Shown: positions 39,990 through 50,158, numbered from the stretch's first letter. The stretch: DNA of 64,000 bases from Pseudomonadota bacterium (GCA_021848825.1 JAJZTQ010000007.1:21133-85132), one strand, 5' to 3'. Numbers and translations are program-made. Notes: a model not told the origin generated them from the sequence alone.

Positions 39990-40949
39990 ATGGAACAGCA
40001 AGTCAAACTGATCATGGGCGGGCAGCCCGAGTATGTCATCGGCAAGGAGCCGGAACACGGCCCCATGGTCCAGATGGAAATGGAGCCCGGCGCGAAGCTC
40101 GGCATGGGCTGGCTGCCCGACTTCCCGGACATAAGGGATTATACGGCGGAGCACGAGAAGATAACGCCGATGCTGAAGAAAGCGAATCTCGCCCATCTGC
40201 CGAAAGCGCTTCCCGCCTCCGTCGATCTCCGCCCCTGGTGCTCGCCGATCGAAAACCAGGGCGCGCTGGGATCATGCACTGCGAATGCCGGAGTGGGCGT
40301 GGTCGAATACTTCGAGCGCAGGGCATTCGGAAAATTCCTCGATGCATCGAGGCTCTTCCTTTACAAGGCGACGAGGGACCTGATGCATGTCACCGGCGAC
40401 ACCGGTGCGTACTTGCGGACGACCATGGGCGCACTTGTCCTGTTCGGCACCCCGCCTGAAGAATACTGGCCCTACAACATCGCTTCGTTCGACGTGGAGC
40501 CTTCGGCATTCTGCTACGCTTTCGCCCAGAACTATCAGGCGATCCAGTACCTCAGGCTCGATCCCGCGGGCATGGCCAGGGATGTGCTGCTGAACACGAT
40601 CAAGTGTTATCTCGCTGCTGGACTCCCTCCCATGTTCGGCTTCACCGTGTACAGCTCGATCTACAGCGTGGGCGCAACCGGCGCGATTCCTTTCCCCTGC
40701 CTGGGAGAAAAGGCAGTCGGCGGGCATGCGATCGTTGCGGTGGGATACAACGACGCCATGCAGATCAAGAATCCGAATTGCGCGACGGCCACGAAGGGCG
40801 CGCTCCTCATCAGAAATTCCTGGGGACCCGCATGGGGAGATCACGGCTACGGCTGGCTGCCTTACGACTACGTGCTGAGAGGGCTCGCTGTCGACTGGTG
40901 GGCGCTGCTGAAGAACGAATGGCTGGACACTGGGATATTCAAACCCTGA
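39990..40949 (+). CDS. Papain-family (C1A) cysteine protease without signal peptide
   Basis: 319 residues. Catalytic residues are visible: Gln and Cys in ENQGALGSCTANAG, His in GGHAIVAVGY, Asn in IRNSWGPAWGDHGYGW. A short N-terminal section with LPDFPDIRDYT replaces the eukaryotic-type prodomain. No signal peptide or lipobox is present, so it is either cytoplasmic or exported by another route. The start is fixed by the AAGGAGGT site. Downstream is a secreted unknown protein. Confidence 0.87.
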   Translation: MEQQVKLIMGGQPEYVIGKEPEHGPMVQMEMEPGAKLGMGWLPDFPDIRDYTAEHEKITPMLKKANLAHLPKALPASVDLRPWCSPIENQGALGSCTANAGVGVVEYFERRAFGKFLDASRLFLYKATRDLMHVTGDTGAYLRTTMGALVLFGTPPEEYWPYNIASFDVEPSAFCYAFAQNYQAIQYLRLDPAGMARDVLLNTIKCYLAAGLPPMFGFTVYSSIYSVGATGAIPFPCLGEKAVGGHAIVAVGYNDAMQIKNPNCATATKGALLIRNSWGPAWGDHGYGWLPYDYVLRGLAVDWWALLKNEWLDTGIFKP

Positions 40950-40952
40950 CAT

Positions 40953-40978
40953 GCAAAGGAGGCTTCGGCCTCCTTTGC
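40953..40978 (+). terminator. Strong UUCG hairpin between the protease and the secreted protein
   Basis: A perfect 11-bp stem GCAAAGGAGGC/GCCTCCTTTGC closed by a TTCG tetraloop (40964-40967), immediately after the protease stop. No T-run follows, so it may be a processing or stability element rather than a true terminator. The stem contains an AAGGAGG-like sequence. Confidence 0.5.
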
Positions 40979-41009
40979 GCCGAAAGACGACGGAAAGGGA
41001 GGTGAAGCC

Positions 41010-41561
41010 ATGCGTCTCGTTTTCCTGCTTTTTTTCTTCTGGATGGCAAGCGCTGCCGCGGACGGCGTGAGATATCCGGGATCGATGTGCAGGGTCTGGT
41101 CAGGTCCCGGCGCTCATCTCTATTTCAGCAGCCTCGTCGCAAACGGCCTTCCCGCAAAAGCTGACCCGAGCGAAACGACCTGTCCTCCGCCCATCGCGGG
41201 AGGCTGCCCTCCCTGTGCGAGCACGCCTTCCTGCAGGAACGATCCTAAATACATCGTAAGAGCAGACTGCCCGGTCCCGAAAAGCTTCCCCGACAACGGA
41301 ACCGAAAACGTCACGGTCGACGTCATAGACAGGCATGATCATTTCAACGTGGAATGCTACCTGACGAGCGCACTCTGGAATCCTGCCCTGAACACTTTCT
41401 CGCAGAACAGTGTCAAGCTTCAAAGCTCGGGGAAAAGCAATGCCATACAGCCCCTTGTCTTTCCGCCCCAGCTACCGGCGGGGCCGGCCTCCCACTGGTA
41501 CATATCGTGCGCCCTTCCCCCGGACAGCGCGATCGTGTCCTATTATGTCAGGGAAAAATGA
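41010..41561 (+). CDS. Secreted cysteine-containing protein, unknown
   Basis: 183 residues with a signal peptide (about 1-17, cleaved near ASA-AA). The mature part holds eight cysteines, with a Pro/Cys-rich stretch (CPPPIAGGCPPCAST), and no recognised domain. It has a good ribosome site (GGGAGGTG). It lies 60 bp after the protease behind a hairpin, so co-expression is possible. A partner, substrate or inhibitor relation to the protease is only a guess. Confidence 0.7.
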   Translation: MRLVFLLFFFWMASAAADGVRYPGSMCRVWSGPGAHLYFSSLVANGLPAKADPSETTCPPPIAGGCPPCASTPSCRNDPKYIVRADCPVPKSFPDNGTENVTVDVIDRHDHFNVECYLTSALWNPALNTFSQNSVKLQSSGKSNAIQPLVFPPQLPAGPASHWYISCALPPDSAIVSYYVREK

Positions 41562-41583
41562 GGAGAGCGGCATCGGTAGGGAA

Positions 41584-42078
41584 TCAGAGATCGCCGTGGC
41601 TTGCGGCCAGCATCATGTCCTTGAGCGAATCCATCACCTGCTCCGCGCTCTTGCGAACGTCAGGCGGCAGGCCGTCGAGCATCTTTGGATCGATCATCAT
41701 GGAAATGACCCAGCGCTTGCCCTGTGCATCTTCCAGGATGGCGATTCGGCAAGGCATGAAGGACACGATCAGCGGCTCGACCTTCAGCATCTTGTCCGCC
41801 GTGATGCCGTCGCAGAAACTGAAGATCTCGACGCGCTTGGCCTTCTTTCCTGTCAGCGCCTCGATCTCCTTGTAGACCGGGCTCACGCCGACAAACTTCA
41901 GATTGTGCTGATTGGCCCGCAGCTTGAGCGAATCCGCTGCATCGTCGAAGCTGACGCTGTCGTCAATCTGGATTTTTGCGATCTGCGCGGGAATGCTGAC
42001 ATAGCTGATCCCGGTATCGGCAGAAAATGCAGGCCTCATGAAGAGCGCAAAGAGAAACATCAGGCTTAATCGATACAT
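41584..42078 (-). CDS. DUF302-family secreted protein
   Basis: 164 residues with a signal peptide (1-19). The DUF302 pattern is seen as FSFCDGITADKML followed by LIVSFMPCRIAILED, with two conserved cysteines. Function unknown; DUF302 proteins are small periplasmic or membrane-associated domains, often near redox or metal genes. Convergent with the unknown secreted gene and divergent from the HD-GYP gene. Confidence 0.75.
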   Translation of the reverse strand: MYRLSLMFLFALFMRPAFSADTGISYVSIPAQIAKIQIDDSVSFDDAADSLKLRANQHNLKFVGVSPVYKEIEALTGKKAKRVEIFSFCDGITADKMLKVEPLIVSFMPCRIAILEDAQGKRWVISMMIDPKMLDGLPPDVRKSAEQVMDSLKDMMLAASHGDL

Positions 42079-42192
42079 GTCTTTTCCTCTTGTCCGTCAA
42101 GAAATATCTCCAGCATGCAAGGATACCCTCTGTTGCACTTGCAGTAAATCCGCGCGGCATGGGCATGCTAGGATAGATTATCAGGGTGCGCG

Positions 42193-43425
42193 ATGAACGA
42201 TATCAGGAAGCGGGTATTCAAGCGTCTTTTCATAGGATGGCTGTTGCTTTCATTGGCAATCGGCTCGGTCGCGTTCTACCTGGAAATGATGAAAGTGGAC
42301 AAGTTCGTGACGGGACTCGCGCTCGACGAATCCAGCTTTTTCACGTCCGTCCTGAGCAGGCAAAGCGTGAAGGAGACGGATCTCCTGATGCACGAGGCCG
42401 GTCTTGCCAGGCATTTCGCGATGATCGCGCTGTACGACGCGGAAGGAAAGCGCATTCTGCTCGCAATAAACCGCAGCGGCGTCATGGAAAATCGGGAAGT
42501 CCGCCCTTTCTACCCTGTCAGCGCCATGAAAAGCACGAGATTCATTTCTGAAGGGCATCTCTACATGCGGATCACGCTTCCGCTTCAAGACAGGGATGCC
42601 AGGCCGCTTGGCTATTTCGACGGCATCTACCAGGTCAGCGACAGGACTTTCAGGAATATCGAGATCGACGTCGCAGGCACCCTGCTGCTCGTTGTCGTCG
42701 TCTGCTTCCTCACCGCCGTCATGCTCTATCCCATCATCATTTCCCTCAACAGGGAACTCATCAAGCTCTCCTCCGATCTCCTGAAGGGAAATATCGAGCT
42801 GATGGACGTGCTGGGCTGCGCCATTGCCAAGCGCGATTCGGACACCAATGCGCACAACTACAGGGTCACGATCTATGCGATCAGGCTCGCCGAAGCGCTG
42901 GGGCTCGACAACGGACAGATCCGCAACCTGATCGCGGGCGCATTTCTGCACGACGTGGGGAAAATTGGCATCAGCGACACCATCCTTCTGAAGCCTGACA
43001 GGCTGGACGAAGCGGAATTCAGGATCATGCGCAGCCATGTTCTGCTCGGGGTGGACATCATCAGGCGCTCCGGATGGCTCAAGGGCGCGCGGGACGTGGT
43101 CGAGTTCCATCACGAGAAATACGACGGAAGCGGATACATGAAAGGTCTCAAGGGACAGGAAATCCCCCTCAACGCGAGGATCTTCACCGTGGTCGACGTG
43201 TTCGACGCGCTCGCCTCGAGGCGCCCTTACAAGGAGCCTATCGCATTCGATGAAGTGATGGAGATGCTGATGAAGGAAAGGGGGAAGCGCTTCGATCCCG
43301 AAATCCTGGACAAATTCGCCACAATCGCCCATTCGTTATATCTGGAAATAGACAATGCGGACGAGAACCGTCTCGAAACGATGATGAATGGGCTGATTTC
43401 AAGGCATTTTCTGAAAGGAAAATGA
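42193..43425 (+). CDS. Membrane HD-GYP phosphodiesterase
   Basis: 410 residues: a membrane helix at about 12-30, a periplasmic sensor region (about 31-165), a second helix (about 168-190) and a cytoplasmic HD-GYP domain (about 200-380). Metal and catalytic motifs HDVGKIGI and HHEKYDGSGY are intact, but the GYP triplet reads GYM. Predicted to hydrolyse cyclic di-GMP; the altered triplet may affect activity or partner binding. Confidence 0.88.
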   Translation: MNDIRKRVFKRLFIGWLLLSLAIGSVAFYLEMMKVDKFVTGLALDESSFFTSVLSRQSVKETDLLMHEAGLARHFAMIALYDAEGKRILLAINRSGVMENREVRPFYPVSAMKSTRFISEGHLYMRITLPLQDRDARPLGYFDGIYQVSDRTFRNIEIDVAGTLLLVVVVCFLTAVMLYPIIISLNRELIKLSSDLLKGNIELMDVLGCAIAKRDSDTNAHNYRVTIYAIRLAEALGLDNGQIRNLIAGAFLHDVGKIGISDTILLKPDRLDEAEFRIMRSHVLLGVDIIRRSGWLKGARDVVEFHHEKYDGSGYMKGLKGQEIPLNARIFTVVDVFDALASRRPYKEPIAFDEVMEMLMKERGKRFDPEILDKFATIAHSLYLEIDNADENRLETMMNGLISRHFLKGK

Positions 43426-43488
43426 TCTCTTTCATTCAGGCTGGATCCGACCCGGCGCCATACGATATTTCCCGACTGGTGCTGGCGC

Positions 43489-43625
43489 CCAGTCATTCCG
43501 CCCCTTCGACCGCGCTCAGGGCAGGCTTTTTCATGTCAGTCCGACCCCCTAGACGTTGCTCAGGGTAAACTCCGGGAGGAATCCAGGATCCCTCGATAGA
43601 CTCGGGATGACATCCCTCGCGTCTC
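43489..43625. repeat. Dispersed-repeat-like sequence at the RHS remnant edge
   Basis: Two stretches, CATTCCGCCCCTTCGACCG... near 43495 and GGAATCCAGGATCCCTCG...GGGATGACATCCC near 43571-43615, resemble intergenic repeat families with 'GTCATCCCGAG...GGATCC' wording. No ORF explains them. The stretch 43426-43548 otherwise holds no gene. Confidence 0.4.
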
Positions 43626-43959
43626 GCGGGGTGTGAAGCTGATCCACGTCGAAGTATAGCACCCTGCGTGAAGGGACATAATCGATCTGCGCGAGCGGCA
43701 CATCGTCCCGCCAGACATAAGTGCGGATCGGGCTGCCGCTGCCTGCCGACTCCCCGATCAGATGCCCAGCCTCGTCGTAATGATAGATGACGGTTCCCGA
43801 ACCCTGGGGAGCTGAAGCGGTCGTCACCTTCCGGGTGCGCAGTCCCCTGTAGTTGTAGTAATAGCTCGCGAGCAACGTCGTCCCCTGCAATACCTGATAG
43901 AGCCTGCCCGCCTGGTTGTAGACGAAGGTGTGGCCCAGCCCGTCCGAGATGCGATCGAG
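43549..43959 (-). pseudogene. RHS/YD-repeat remnant
   Basis: An open stretch of about 136 codons with RHS/YD-repeat sequence: HTFVYNQAGRLY, YYYNYRGLRTRKV, IYHYDEAGHLIGE and a degraded core VLYFDVDQLHTPR. There is no start codon or N-terminal part; it begins right after the ribE stop codon in the same frame. After HTPR the frame runs into a dispersed-repeat-like sequence. It is the stranded C-terminal piece of a large polymorphic-toxin-type RHS protein. Confidence 0.75.
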
Positions 43960-44544
43960 CTATCTGCCGAGAAGCCGCTCGACATAGCGGGCAAGCATGT
44001 CGACTTCGAGGTTGACGAGGCTGCCGATCTCGAGATTCTTGAGATTCGTCATCAGGAGCGTATGGGGAATCAAATTGATGTGGAAGACATCTTCATCGAC
44101 TTCGTTGACCGTGAGGCTCACGCCGTTGACGGTGATCGAACCCTTTGCAGCGATGAATTTCGAAAGATTGCCGGGAGAGCGGATGGCAAGGTGCATGGAT
44201 TCCCCGACCTTTTCGAAGACGACCACTTCCCCCACCCCGTCGACATGACCGCTCACGAGATGCCCGCCCAGCCTGTCCGAAAGCCTCAACGCCTTCTCGA
44301 GATTGACTTCTCTGCCCTTTTCCAGCCCCTGGGTGCAGCGCAAGGTTTCGCCGGATACGTCGACATGAAATGAATTGCCTTCCTTCCTTGTGACCGTGAG
44401 GCAGATGCCGCTGACCGCGATGCTGTCCCCTATCGCGACATCTGAAAGATCGAGTTCCCCCGAATCGATGACGAGCCTCACGCCGTTCTCGAGTTCGCTC
44501 ACAGATTCCACTTTTCCGATCGATGCGACGATGCCGCTAAACAT
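43960..44544 (-). CDS. ribE: Riboflavin synthase alpha chain
   Basis: 194 residues with two tandem lumazine-binding domains (start MFSGIVASIGKVESV; repeat FHVDVSGETLR and FHINLIPHTLL). Dismutates two lumazines to riboflavin. The C-terminus is short (ARYVERLLGR) and ends exactly where the RHS remnant begins, but the catalytic core is complete. Overlaps ribD by 8 nt. Confidence 0.95.
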   Translation of the reverse strand: MFSGIVASIGKVESVSELENGVRLVIDSGELDLSDVAIGDSIAVSGICLTVTRKEGNSFHVDVSGETLRCTQGLEKGREVNLEKALRLSDRLGGHLVSGHVDGVGEVVVFEKVGESMHLAIRSPGNLSKFIAAKGSITVNGVSLTVNEVDEDVFHINLIPHTLLMTNLKNLEIGSLVNLEVDMLARYVERLLGR

Positions 44545-45619
44545 TCGGCCTCCCGATGATTTTCAGATCCTTGCCCACCATCCTGACATCCAGTATCCTG
44601 ATTTCCAGACGTTCTTCCATATTCTCAATGCCGGGAAAATCGAACATCCCCCGCCCTCGCCCAATCAGGCAGGGAGAATAATAGAAGACGAATTCGTCGA
44701 CCAATCCGGACTTCATAAGCGAGCCGTTCAGCCTCTCCCCCGCTTCGACATGAAGCTCGTTGATCCCTCTTTTCCCGAGTTCGTTCATGAGTTTTCCCAG
44801 ATCGACCCGGCCTTTCCCGTCCGGAAGGAAAATCACTTCCGCGCCCGCTTCCTCTAGCCTCTTCCTTCCTTCGCCATCATCCGAACCTGAAACGACCAGC
44901 GTTTTTCCCTGGAAAATCCTTTCCCTGCCCGTGAGCTTCAATTTGCTGTCGAGCACGATCTTCAAAGGCTGCCTGGACGTCTCCACTTCCCTGACGTCGA
45001 GCATCGGGGCGTCCTGGAGCACCGTGCCGATTCCCGTCAGGATGGCGCATGAACGCGCGCGATACCTGTGCCCGTCGCGTCTTGCAGCGGGTCCCGTGAT
45101 CCATTTCGATGTCCCGTTGGAAAGCGCAGTCCTGCCGTCCAGGCTCGCGGCGACCTTGAGCCGGACCCACGGCCTTCCCCTCGTCATCCGGGAGACGAAT
45201 CCGGGATTGAGCTCGATCGCGGCATCCTCCAAGAGCCCGCATTCCACGGCTATTCCCGCCTTTTCCAGCCTTTCGATGCCTCTGCCCGACACGAGCGGAT
45301 TGGGATCCTTCATGGCCACGACCACCCGGGAGATGCCTGCATCGATCACGACATCGGCGCAGGGCGGCGTCCTGCCGTGATGGCTGCATGGCTCGAGCGT
45401 GACGTAAAGAGTGGAACCTCTCGCGGATTCTCCCGCATGCCTGATGGCATGAACCTCGGCATGGGGTTCCCCCGCCCGCTCATGCCAGCCTTCCCCGACT
45501 ATCCTGCCTTCCTTCACGATCACGGCCCCTACCCTCGGATTGGGCGTCGTCGTGTAAAGGCCTTTTCCCGCAAGCCTCAATGCGCGGGTCATGAAGCGAC
45601 TGTCGTCAGCAGACAACAT
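44537..45619 (-). CDS. ribD: Bifunctional pyrimidine deaminase/reductase RibD
   Basis: 360 residues. The N-terminal deaminase has the zinc motif HAEVHAI and PCSHHGRTPPCADV; the C-terminal reductase binds NADPH (from about residue 145, RPWVRLKVAASLDGRTAL). Two consecutive steps of riboflavin synthesis. Overlaps nrdR by 1 nt and ribE by 8 nt. Confidence 0.96.
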   Translation of the reverse strand: MLSADDSRFMTRALRLAGKGLYTTTPNPRVGAVIVKEGRIVGEGWHERAGEPHAEVHAIRHAGESARGSTLYVTLEPCSHHGRTPPCADVVIDAGISRVVVAMKDPNPLVSGRGIERLEKAGIAVECGLLEDAAIELNPGFVSRMTRGRPWVRLKVAASLDGRTALSNGTSKWITGPAARRDGHRYRARSCAILTGIGTVLQDAPMLDVREVETSRQPLKIVLDSKLKLTGRERIFQGKTLVVSGSDDGEGRKRLEEAGAEVIFLPDGKGRVDLGKLMNELGKRGINELHVEAGERLNGSLMKSGLVDEFVFYYSPCLIGRGRGMFDFPGIENMEERLEIRILDVRMVGKDLKIIGRPNV

Positions 45620-46080
45620 CAGGCGTCCTTCGGCTTTTCGACTTCCCTTATCGCTTCCCTGAAGTCTTCGACGTCCCCGAAACTCTTGTAGACGGAGGCG
45701 AAACGGATGTAGGCGACCTTGTCCAGCCTGTAGAGCTCCGCCATCACCATTTCCCCGATCTGTCTTGAAGAAATCTCCCGCTCGCCAAGGCTCAGCACCT
45801 TCTGCACGATCCTGTCTATCGCTTCGTCGACGAGCAGCGTCGGGACAGGCCGCTTGTGGAGCGCCCTGGAGAAACCCGTCCTCAGCTTCTCCCTGTCGAA
45901 TTCGGCCCGGTTGCCGTTCTGCTTCACCACCTGCGGCATCATCAGGTCGGCCGTTTCGTAGGTGGTGAAACGCTTCTGGCAGGCCTGGCAGCGCCGCCTT
46001 CTCCTGATGCTGTTCCCTTCCTCGCTGACCCGGGAATCCATCACGCTGGTATCAGGCGCGCCGCAAAACGGGCATTTCAT
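45619..46080 (-). CDS. nrdR: Transcriptional repressor NrdR
   Basis: 153 residues: zinc ribbon with CPFCG and [12 protein letters not shown], then an ATP-cone domain. Represses ribonucleotide reductase genes when bound to dATP/ATP. It lies between glyA and ribD, the standard proteobacterial glyA-nrdR-ribD cluster. Confidence 0.96.
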   Translation of the reverse strand: MKCPFCGAPDTSVMDSRVSEEGNSIRRRRRCQACQKRFTTYETADLMMPQVVKQNGNRAEFDREKLRTGFSRALHKRPVPTLLVDEAIDRIVQKVLSLGEREISSRQIGEMVMAELYRLDKVAYIRFASVYKSFGDVEDFREAIREVEKPKDA

Positions 46081-46083
46081 GAT

Positions 46084-47331
46084 TTATCCGTAGACGGGGA
46101 ACCGCTTGCAGAGGGCTGCGACTTCCAGCGCCACCTTTTTCGTGACCGCCTCATCCTGGGGCGCGTCCAAAATGTCGGCGATCAGGTTGCCGAGCTTGTC
46201 CGCCTCGATTTCGCCGAATCCCCTCGTCGTGATGGCCGGAGAACCTATCCTTATCCCGCTCGTCACGAAAGGCTTCTGCGGATCGTTCGGAATCGCGTTC
46301 TTGTTGACCGTGATGTGCGCGCGTCCGAGCGCGGCCTCGGCATCCTTCCCGGTGATTTCCTTGGCGCGGAGATCGACGAGGAAGACATGGCTGTCCGTCC
46401 TCCCCGAAACTATCCTCAATCCGCGCTCCTGCAGCACCTTTGCCATCACCCTTGCATTGTCTATCACGAGTTCCTGGTATGTCCTGAATTCCCTGGTCGA
46501 TGCTTCCTTGAGCGCAACCGCCTTGGCAGCGATCACATGCATCAGGGGTCCGCCCTGTATGCCCGGGAAGATGCTGGAATTGATCGCCTTTTCGAATTCC
46601 GCCTTGGCAAGGATCAATCCCCCTCTGGGACCCCTCAAGGTCTTGTGCGTCGTGGTGGTGACGAAATCGGCTATGCCGACAGGGCTGGGATAGAGCCCTG
46701 CCGCAATCAGGCCTGCATAATGGGCCATGTCGACGAAGAGATAGGCGCCGACGCTGTCGGCGATATGCCTGAAGCGCTTCCAGTCTATGACGAGGGAATA
46801 GGCGGAAGCCCCTGCAACGATCATCTTCGGCTTGTGTTCATGCGCAAGCCTTTCCACCTCGTCGTAGTCGATTTCCTCCGTATCCGGATGAAGGCCGTAG
46901 GTCACTGCATGATAGATCTTTCCGCTGAAATTGACCGTTGCGCCATGGGTGAGGTGTCCGCCATGGGCGAGCGACATGCCGAGCACGGTGTCGCCGGGCT
47001 TCAGCATCGCCATGTAGACCGCTGCATTCGCCTGGGAGCCGGAATGGGGCTGGACGTTCGCATATTCCGCATGAAAGAGCGACTTCGCCCGATCTATCGC
47101 AAGCTGCTCGACGATGTCGACATATTCGCAGCCGCCGTAATAGCGCTTTCCGGGATAGCCTTCCGCATACTTGTTGGTGAGCACCGAACCCTGCGCTTCG
47201 AGAACCCGCGGGCTGGTGTAGTTTTCGGAAGCGATGAGTTCGATGTGGTCTTCCTGACGCCTCGATTCCGACTGCATGGCCGCCCACAATTCCTGATCGA
47301 AAGTCGCGATGGTTTGTTTTGATGAGAACAT
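46084..47331 (-). CDS. glyA: Serine hydroxymethyltransferase
   Basis: 415-residue PLP enzyme interconverting serine and glycine with tetrahydrofolate. The PLP lysine is in [13 protein letters not shown] and the N-terminal [19 protein letters not shown] is conserved. Heads the glyA-nrdR-ribD-ribE run. Confidence 0.97.
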   Translation of the reverse strand: MFSSKQTIATFDQELWAAMQSESRRQEDHIELIASENYTSPRVLEAQGSVLTNKYAEGYPGKRYYGGCEYVDIVEQLAIDRAKSLFHAEYANVQPHSGSQANAAVYMAMLKPGDTVLGMSLAHGGHLTHGATVNFSGKIYHAVTYGLHPDTEEIDYDEVERLAHEHKPKMIVAGASAYSLVIDWKRFRHIADSVGAYLFVDMAHYAGLIAAGLYPSPVGIADFVTTTTHKTLRGPRGGLILAKAEFEKAINSSIFPGIQGGPLMHVIAAKAVALKEASTREFRTYQELVIDNARVMAKVLQERGLRIVSGRTDSHVFLVDLRAKEITGKDAEAALGRAHITVNKNAIPNDPQKPFVTSGIRIGSPAITTRGFGEIEADKLGNLIADILDAPQDEAVTKKVALEVAALCKRFPVYG

Positions 47332-47361
47332 GACTTTTCCGATTTCAAAACCTGGATTCTA

Positions 47362-48351
47362 TCATGATTGATGCGGAAGCGAGACCACCACTCGGCCTGC
47401 CGACCTGCCTGCAAGCATGGACATGATCTTGCCTTCGAGTTCTTCGAGACCGCATGTCGAATGGAGGGATTCGAGGTTTCGCGGCTTCCATTCGCCTGAA
47501 AGCCTGCGCCATACCGCTTTCCTGACATCCATCGGGCTCTGCGCTGCATCGATGCCCAGGAGAGCGACCCCCCTCAGTATGAAGGGGAAGATCGAGGAGC
47601 AGAAATCCGTCCCCGCAACCATTCCGCAGCAGGTCACGGTTGCCCCGTATTTCGCCGACTTCAGCGCGTTGGCGAGTATTTCTCCGCCCGCCGTGTCGAC
47701 CACCCCCGCCCACCTTCCCCTGGAGAGCGGCTTTCCGGGGTCATCGAGCGCATCCCTTGAAATCACGGCGGATGCGCCGATGGTTTTCAGCAATTCGAAT
47801 GACTCCGGCTTTCCCGTCATGGCGACGACTTCATAGCCTGCTCCGGCGAGCATCCCCAGCGCGAGCATGCCGACGCCCCCGGTCGAACCGGTCACCAGGA
47901 TTTCCCCCGAGTCCGGGTTCACGCCGTTTTCGACGAGCTTCATGACGGAAAGGCCTGCCGTGTAACCCGCAGTGCCGTAGATCATGCATTCCTTCAATGT
48001 CAGCCCTTCGGGCTTTCTCATCACCCAGGATGAAGGAACCCGGACATATTGCCCGAATCCGCCGGGCGTATTCATGCCCAGATCGTATCCCATCACGACC
48101 ACTTCCTCCCCCGCCCGGAAATCGGGGCTCTCGACGATGATTCCTGCCGCGTCTATCCCGGGCGTATGGGGATATTTCCTGGTGATCCCCCTGTTTCCGG
48201 AAGCGGACAATGCATCCTTGTAATTGAGGGAGGAATAAAGGACCTTTACCAGGGTGTCGTTTGCCGGAAGATCGCCGATTTCCAGCTCTTCAATCTTCCT
48301 GACTATCGATCCCTCCGGGGATTCGGATGCGACCAGCGCCCTGTATTTCAT
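47362..48351 (-). CDS. acuI: YhdH/AcuI-family quinone oxidoreductase-like protein (acrylyl-CoA reductase type)
   Basis: 329-residue zinc-independent MDR-superfamily enzyme. N-terminal [18 protein letters not shown] and the nucleotide-binding [16 protein letters not shown] are those of YhdH/AcuI, NADPH-dependent reductases of acryloyl-CoA and related enones. Its start overlaps the leuA end by 4 nt; why it is coupled to leucine synthesis is unclear. Confidence 0.85.
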   Translation of the reverse strand: MKYRALVASESPEGSIVRKIEELEIGDLPANDTLVKVLYSSLNYKDALSASGNRGITRKYPHTPGIDAAGIIVESPDFRAGEEVVVMGYDLGMNTPGGFGQYVRVPSSWVMRKPEGLTLKECMIYGTAGYTAGLSVMKLVENGVNPDSGEILVTGSTGGVGMLALGMLAGAGYEVVAMTGKPESFELLKTIGASAVISRDALDDPGKPLSRGRWAGVVDTAGGEILANALKSAKYGATVTCCGMVAGTDFCSSIFPFILRGVALLGIDAAQSPMDVRKAVWRRLSGEWKPRNLESLHSTCGLEELEGKIMSMLAGRSAGRVVVSLPHQS

Positions 48352-50006
48352 GCCTTCACCATGGATTCGCTGCGGATGCGCGCCATGCCGCTCAATATCG
48401 CCTTGAATGACGCCCTGACGATGTTGGAATCCATCCCCACGCCGTGGAAGGAATGGCCCTGCCCCTCCCGCATCTCGACATAGGCGACCGCTTTCGCGTC
48501 GGCCCCTGCGCCAAGGGCATGCTCGTGGTAGTCGATGACCGTTATTCGTTCGCCCATTGCAGCCACGAATGCGTCTATCGGCCCGTTCCCCGTTCCGCTC
48601 ATCCTCCTGGCTTTCCCATCAACCTCGATTTCGGCATAGAGCTCGACCATTTCATCCCTTTCGACAAGGTGATGGTCGACATAGCGGTAGCCTTCTCCCT
48701 GGAGATAACTTTTCTCGAATATGGCATGGATCGCCTCCGCGCTCAATTCCCCGCCCTTCTCGTCCATTTCGCGCTGGACCGTCTTCGAAAACTCGATCTG
48801 AAGCCTTCTCGGCAATGAAAGCCCGTATTCCTGTTCCAGCAGATGGGTGATCCCCCCCTTTCCCGACTGGCTGTTCACCCTGATGATGGCGTCGTAACTC
48901 CTTCCGAGGTCGGCAGGGTCGACAGGAAGATAGGGGATCTCCCAGAAATCGCCCTCGCTTCTGGCGAGAAAGCCCTTCCTGATGGCATCCTGATGGGAAC
49001 CGGAGAATGCGGTGAAGACGAGATCGCCTGCATAAGGATGTCGGGGATGGACGGGGATCTGGTTGCAGTGTTCGGCAACCTGCCTGACGGAATCGATGTC
49101 GGAAAAATCGAGGCCCGGATCGATTCCCTGGGTATAGAGATTGAGCGCAAGCGTGACGATGTCGACATTGCCCGTCCTCTCGCCGTTGCCGAAGAGGCAG
49201 CCTTCCACCCTTTCCGCCCCTGCAAGGAGGGCGAGTTCAGCCGCGGCGACAGCGCATCCCCTGTCGTTGTGCGGATGAACGCTCAAAACGATGCCCTCGC
49301 GCCGGTCGAGATGCCTGTGCATCCATTCGATCTGGTCCGCATAGAGATTGGGCGTGCCCATCTCGACAGTTGCAGGGAGATTCAGGATCATTTTCGATTC
49401 AGGCGTTGGCTGCCAGACGTTCGAAACCGCATCGCAGATTGCCTTCGAAAAATCGAGCTCCGTCGAGCTGAATGTTTCCGGAGAATACTGGAAAACCCAT
49501 TGTGTTTCCGGCATTTCCTCGGAAAGAGACTTGATGAGCCGGGCGCCGTTCGTTGCGAGCGAAATCGTGCCATCCCTGTCTAGGGCGAAAACCGTCTTCC
49601 TAAAAACAGGGGAAGTGGCATTGTAGAGATGGACGATCGCGCGCCTTGCTCCCTTCAACGATTCCATGGTCTTCCTGATGAGCTCCTCCCTCGCCGGGGT
49701 CAGCACCTCTATGGTGACGTCTTCAGGGATCCTTTTTTCGGTGATCAGCTTCCTGACGAAATCGAAATCCGTTTTCGAGGCCGAAGGAAAGGCGACCTCT
49801 ATTTCCTTGAAGCCCGTCTTCACCAGGGTTTCGAACATCCTGAGCTTTTTTTCCACGCTCATCGGCTCGATCAATGCCTGGTTGCCGTCCCGAAGATCCG
49901 AACTCATCCAGATCGGGGGAGAAACCAGGGTCTTGTCAGGCCATGTCCTGTCTTTCAATCCGATCTGCGGAAATGGCTGGTATTTCTTTGAAGGGTTCTT
50001 CAGCAT
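48348..50006 (-). CDS. leuA: 2-isopropylmalate synthase (long form)
   Basis: 552 residues of the longer LeuA type (start [20 protein letters not shown]). A DRE-TIM metallolyase core with [15 protein letters not shown] and the HPHNDRG metal-binding block, then a C-terminal LeuA dimer/allosteric domain. Commits acetyl-CoA and ketoisovalerate to leucine; normally feedback-inhibited by leucine. Preceded by a leucine-rich leader ORF with an attenuator-like hairpin. Confidence 0.96.
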   Translation of the reverse strand: MLKNPSKKYQPFPQIGLKDRTWPDKTLVSPPIWMSSDLRDGNQALIEPMSVEKKLRMFETLVKTGFKEIEVAFPSASKTDFDFVRKLITEKRIPEDVTIEVLTPAREELIRKTMESLKGARRAIVHLYNATSPVFRKTVFALDRDGTISLATNGARLIKSLSEEMPETQWVFQYSPETFSSTELDFSKAICDAVSNVWQPTPESKMILNLPATVEMGTPNLYADQIEWMHRHLDRREGIVLSVHPHNDRGCAVAAAELALLAGAERVEGCLFGNGERTGNVDIVTLALNLYTQGIDPGLDFSDIDSVRQVAEHCNQIPVHPRHPYAGDLVFTAFSGSHQDAIRKGFLARSEGDFWEIPYLPVDPADLGRSYDAIIRVNSQSGKGGITHLLEQEYGLSLPRRLQIEFSKTVQREMDEKGGELSAEAIHAIFEKSYLQGEGYRYVDHHLVERDEMVELYAEIEVDGKARRMSGTGNGPIDAFVAAMGERITVIDYHEHALGAGADAKAVAYVEMREGQGHSFHGVGMDSNIVRASFKAILSGMARIRSESMVKA

Positions 50007-50033
50007 GCTGCGCTCCTCGAAAAATGGATCTGA

Positions 50034-50046
50034 CCGCCTCAGGCGG
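50034..50046 (-). terminator. Attenuator-like hairpin in the leuA leader
   Basis: CCGCC-tga-GGCGG between the leuL stop and the leuA start, followed about 8 nt later by TTTTT. The stem is short, so a role as the attenuation terminator is tentative. Confidence 0.4.
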
Positions 50047-50083
50047 CATCAGGAAAACGATTCGGAAAAAAGGAGTGGAGTAT

Positions 50084-50158
50084 TTAGCGCGCGAGGCGCA
50101 GCAGCCGGCCGAGCAGCAGGAAGGAGGAAAACAGGGATGTGATGAAATGCCTGACCAT
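50084..50158 (-). CDS. leuL: leu operon leader peptide
   Basis: 24 codons, MVRHFITSLFSSFLLLGRLL then RLAR. Seven leucines, including runs LLL and LL, encoded by CTG/CTC. It sits 77 nt upstream of leuA on the same strand, between a promoter and an attenuator-like hairpin, the classic layout for transcription attenuation by leucyl-tRNA supply. The promoter -10 ends only 6 bp before the ATG, so the mRNA may be nearly leaderless. Confidence 0.75.
   Translation of the reverse strand: MVRHFITSLFSSFLLLGRLLRLAR

Noticed and set aside
45856..47322. 488-codon plus-strand open frame opposite nrdR and glyA
   Set aside because: Mirror image of conserved coding sequence, Arg/Gly/His-rich with no domain.
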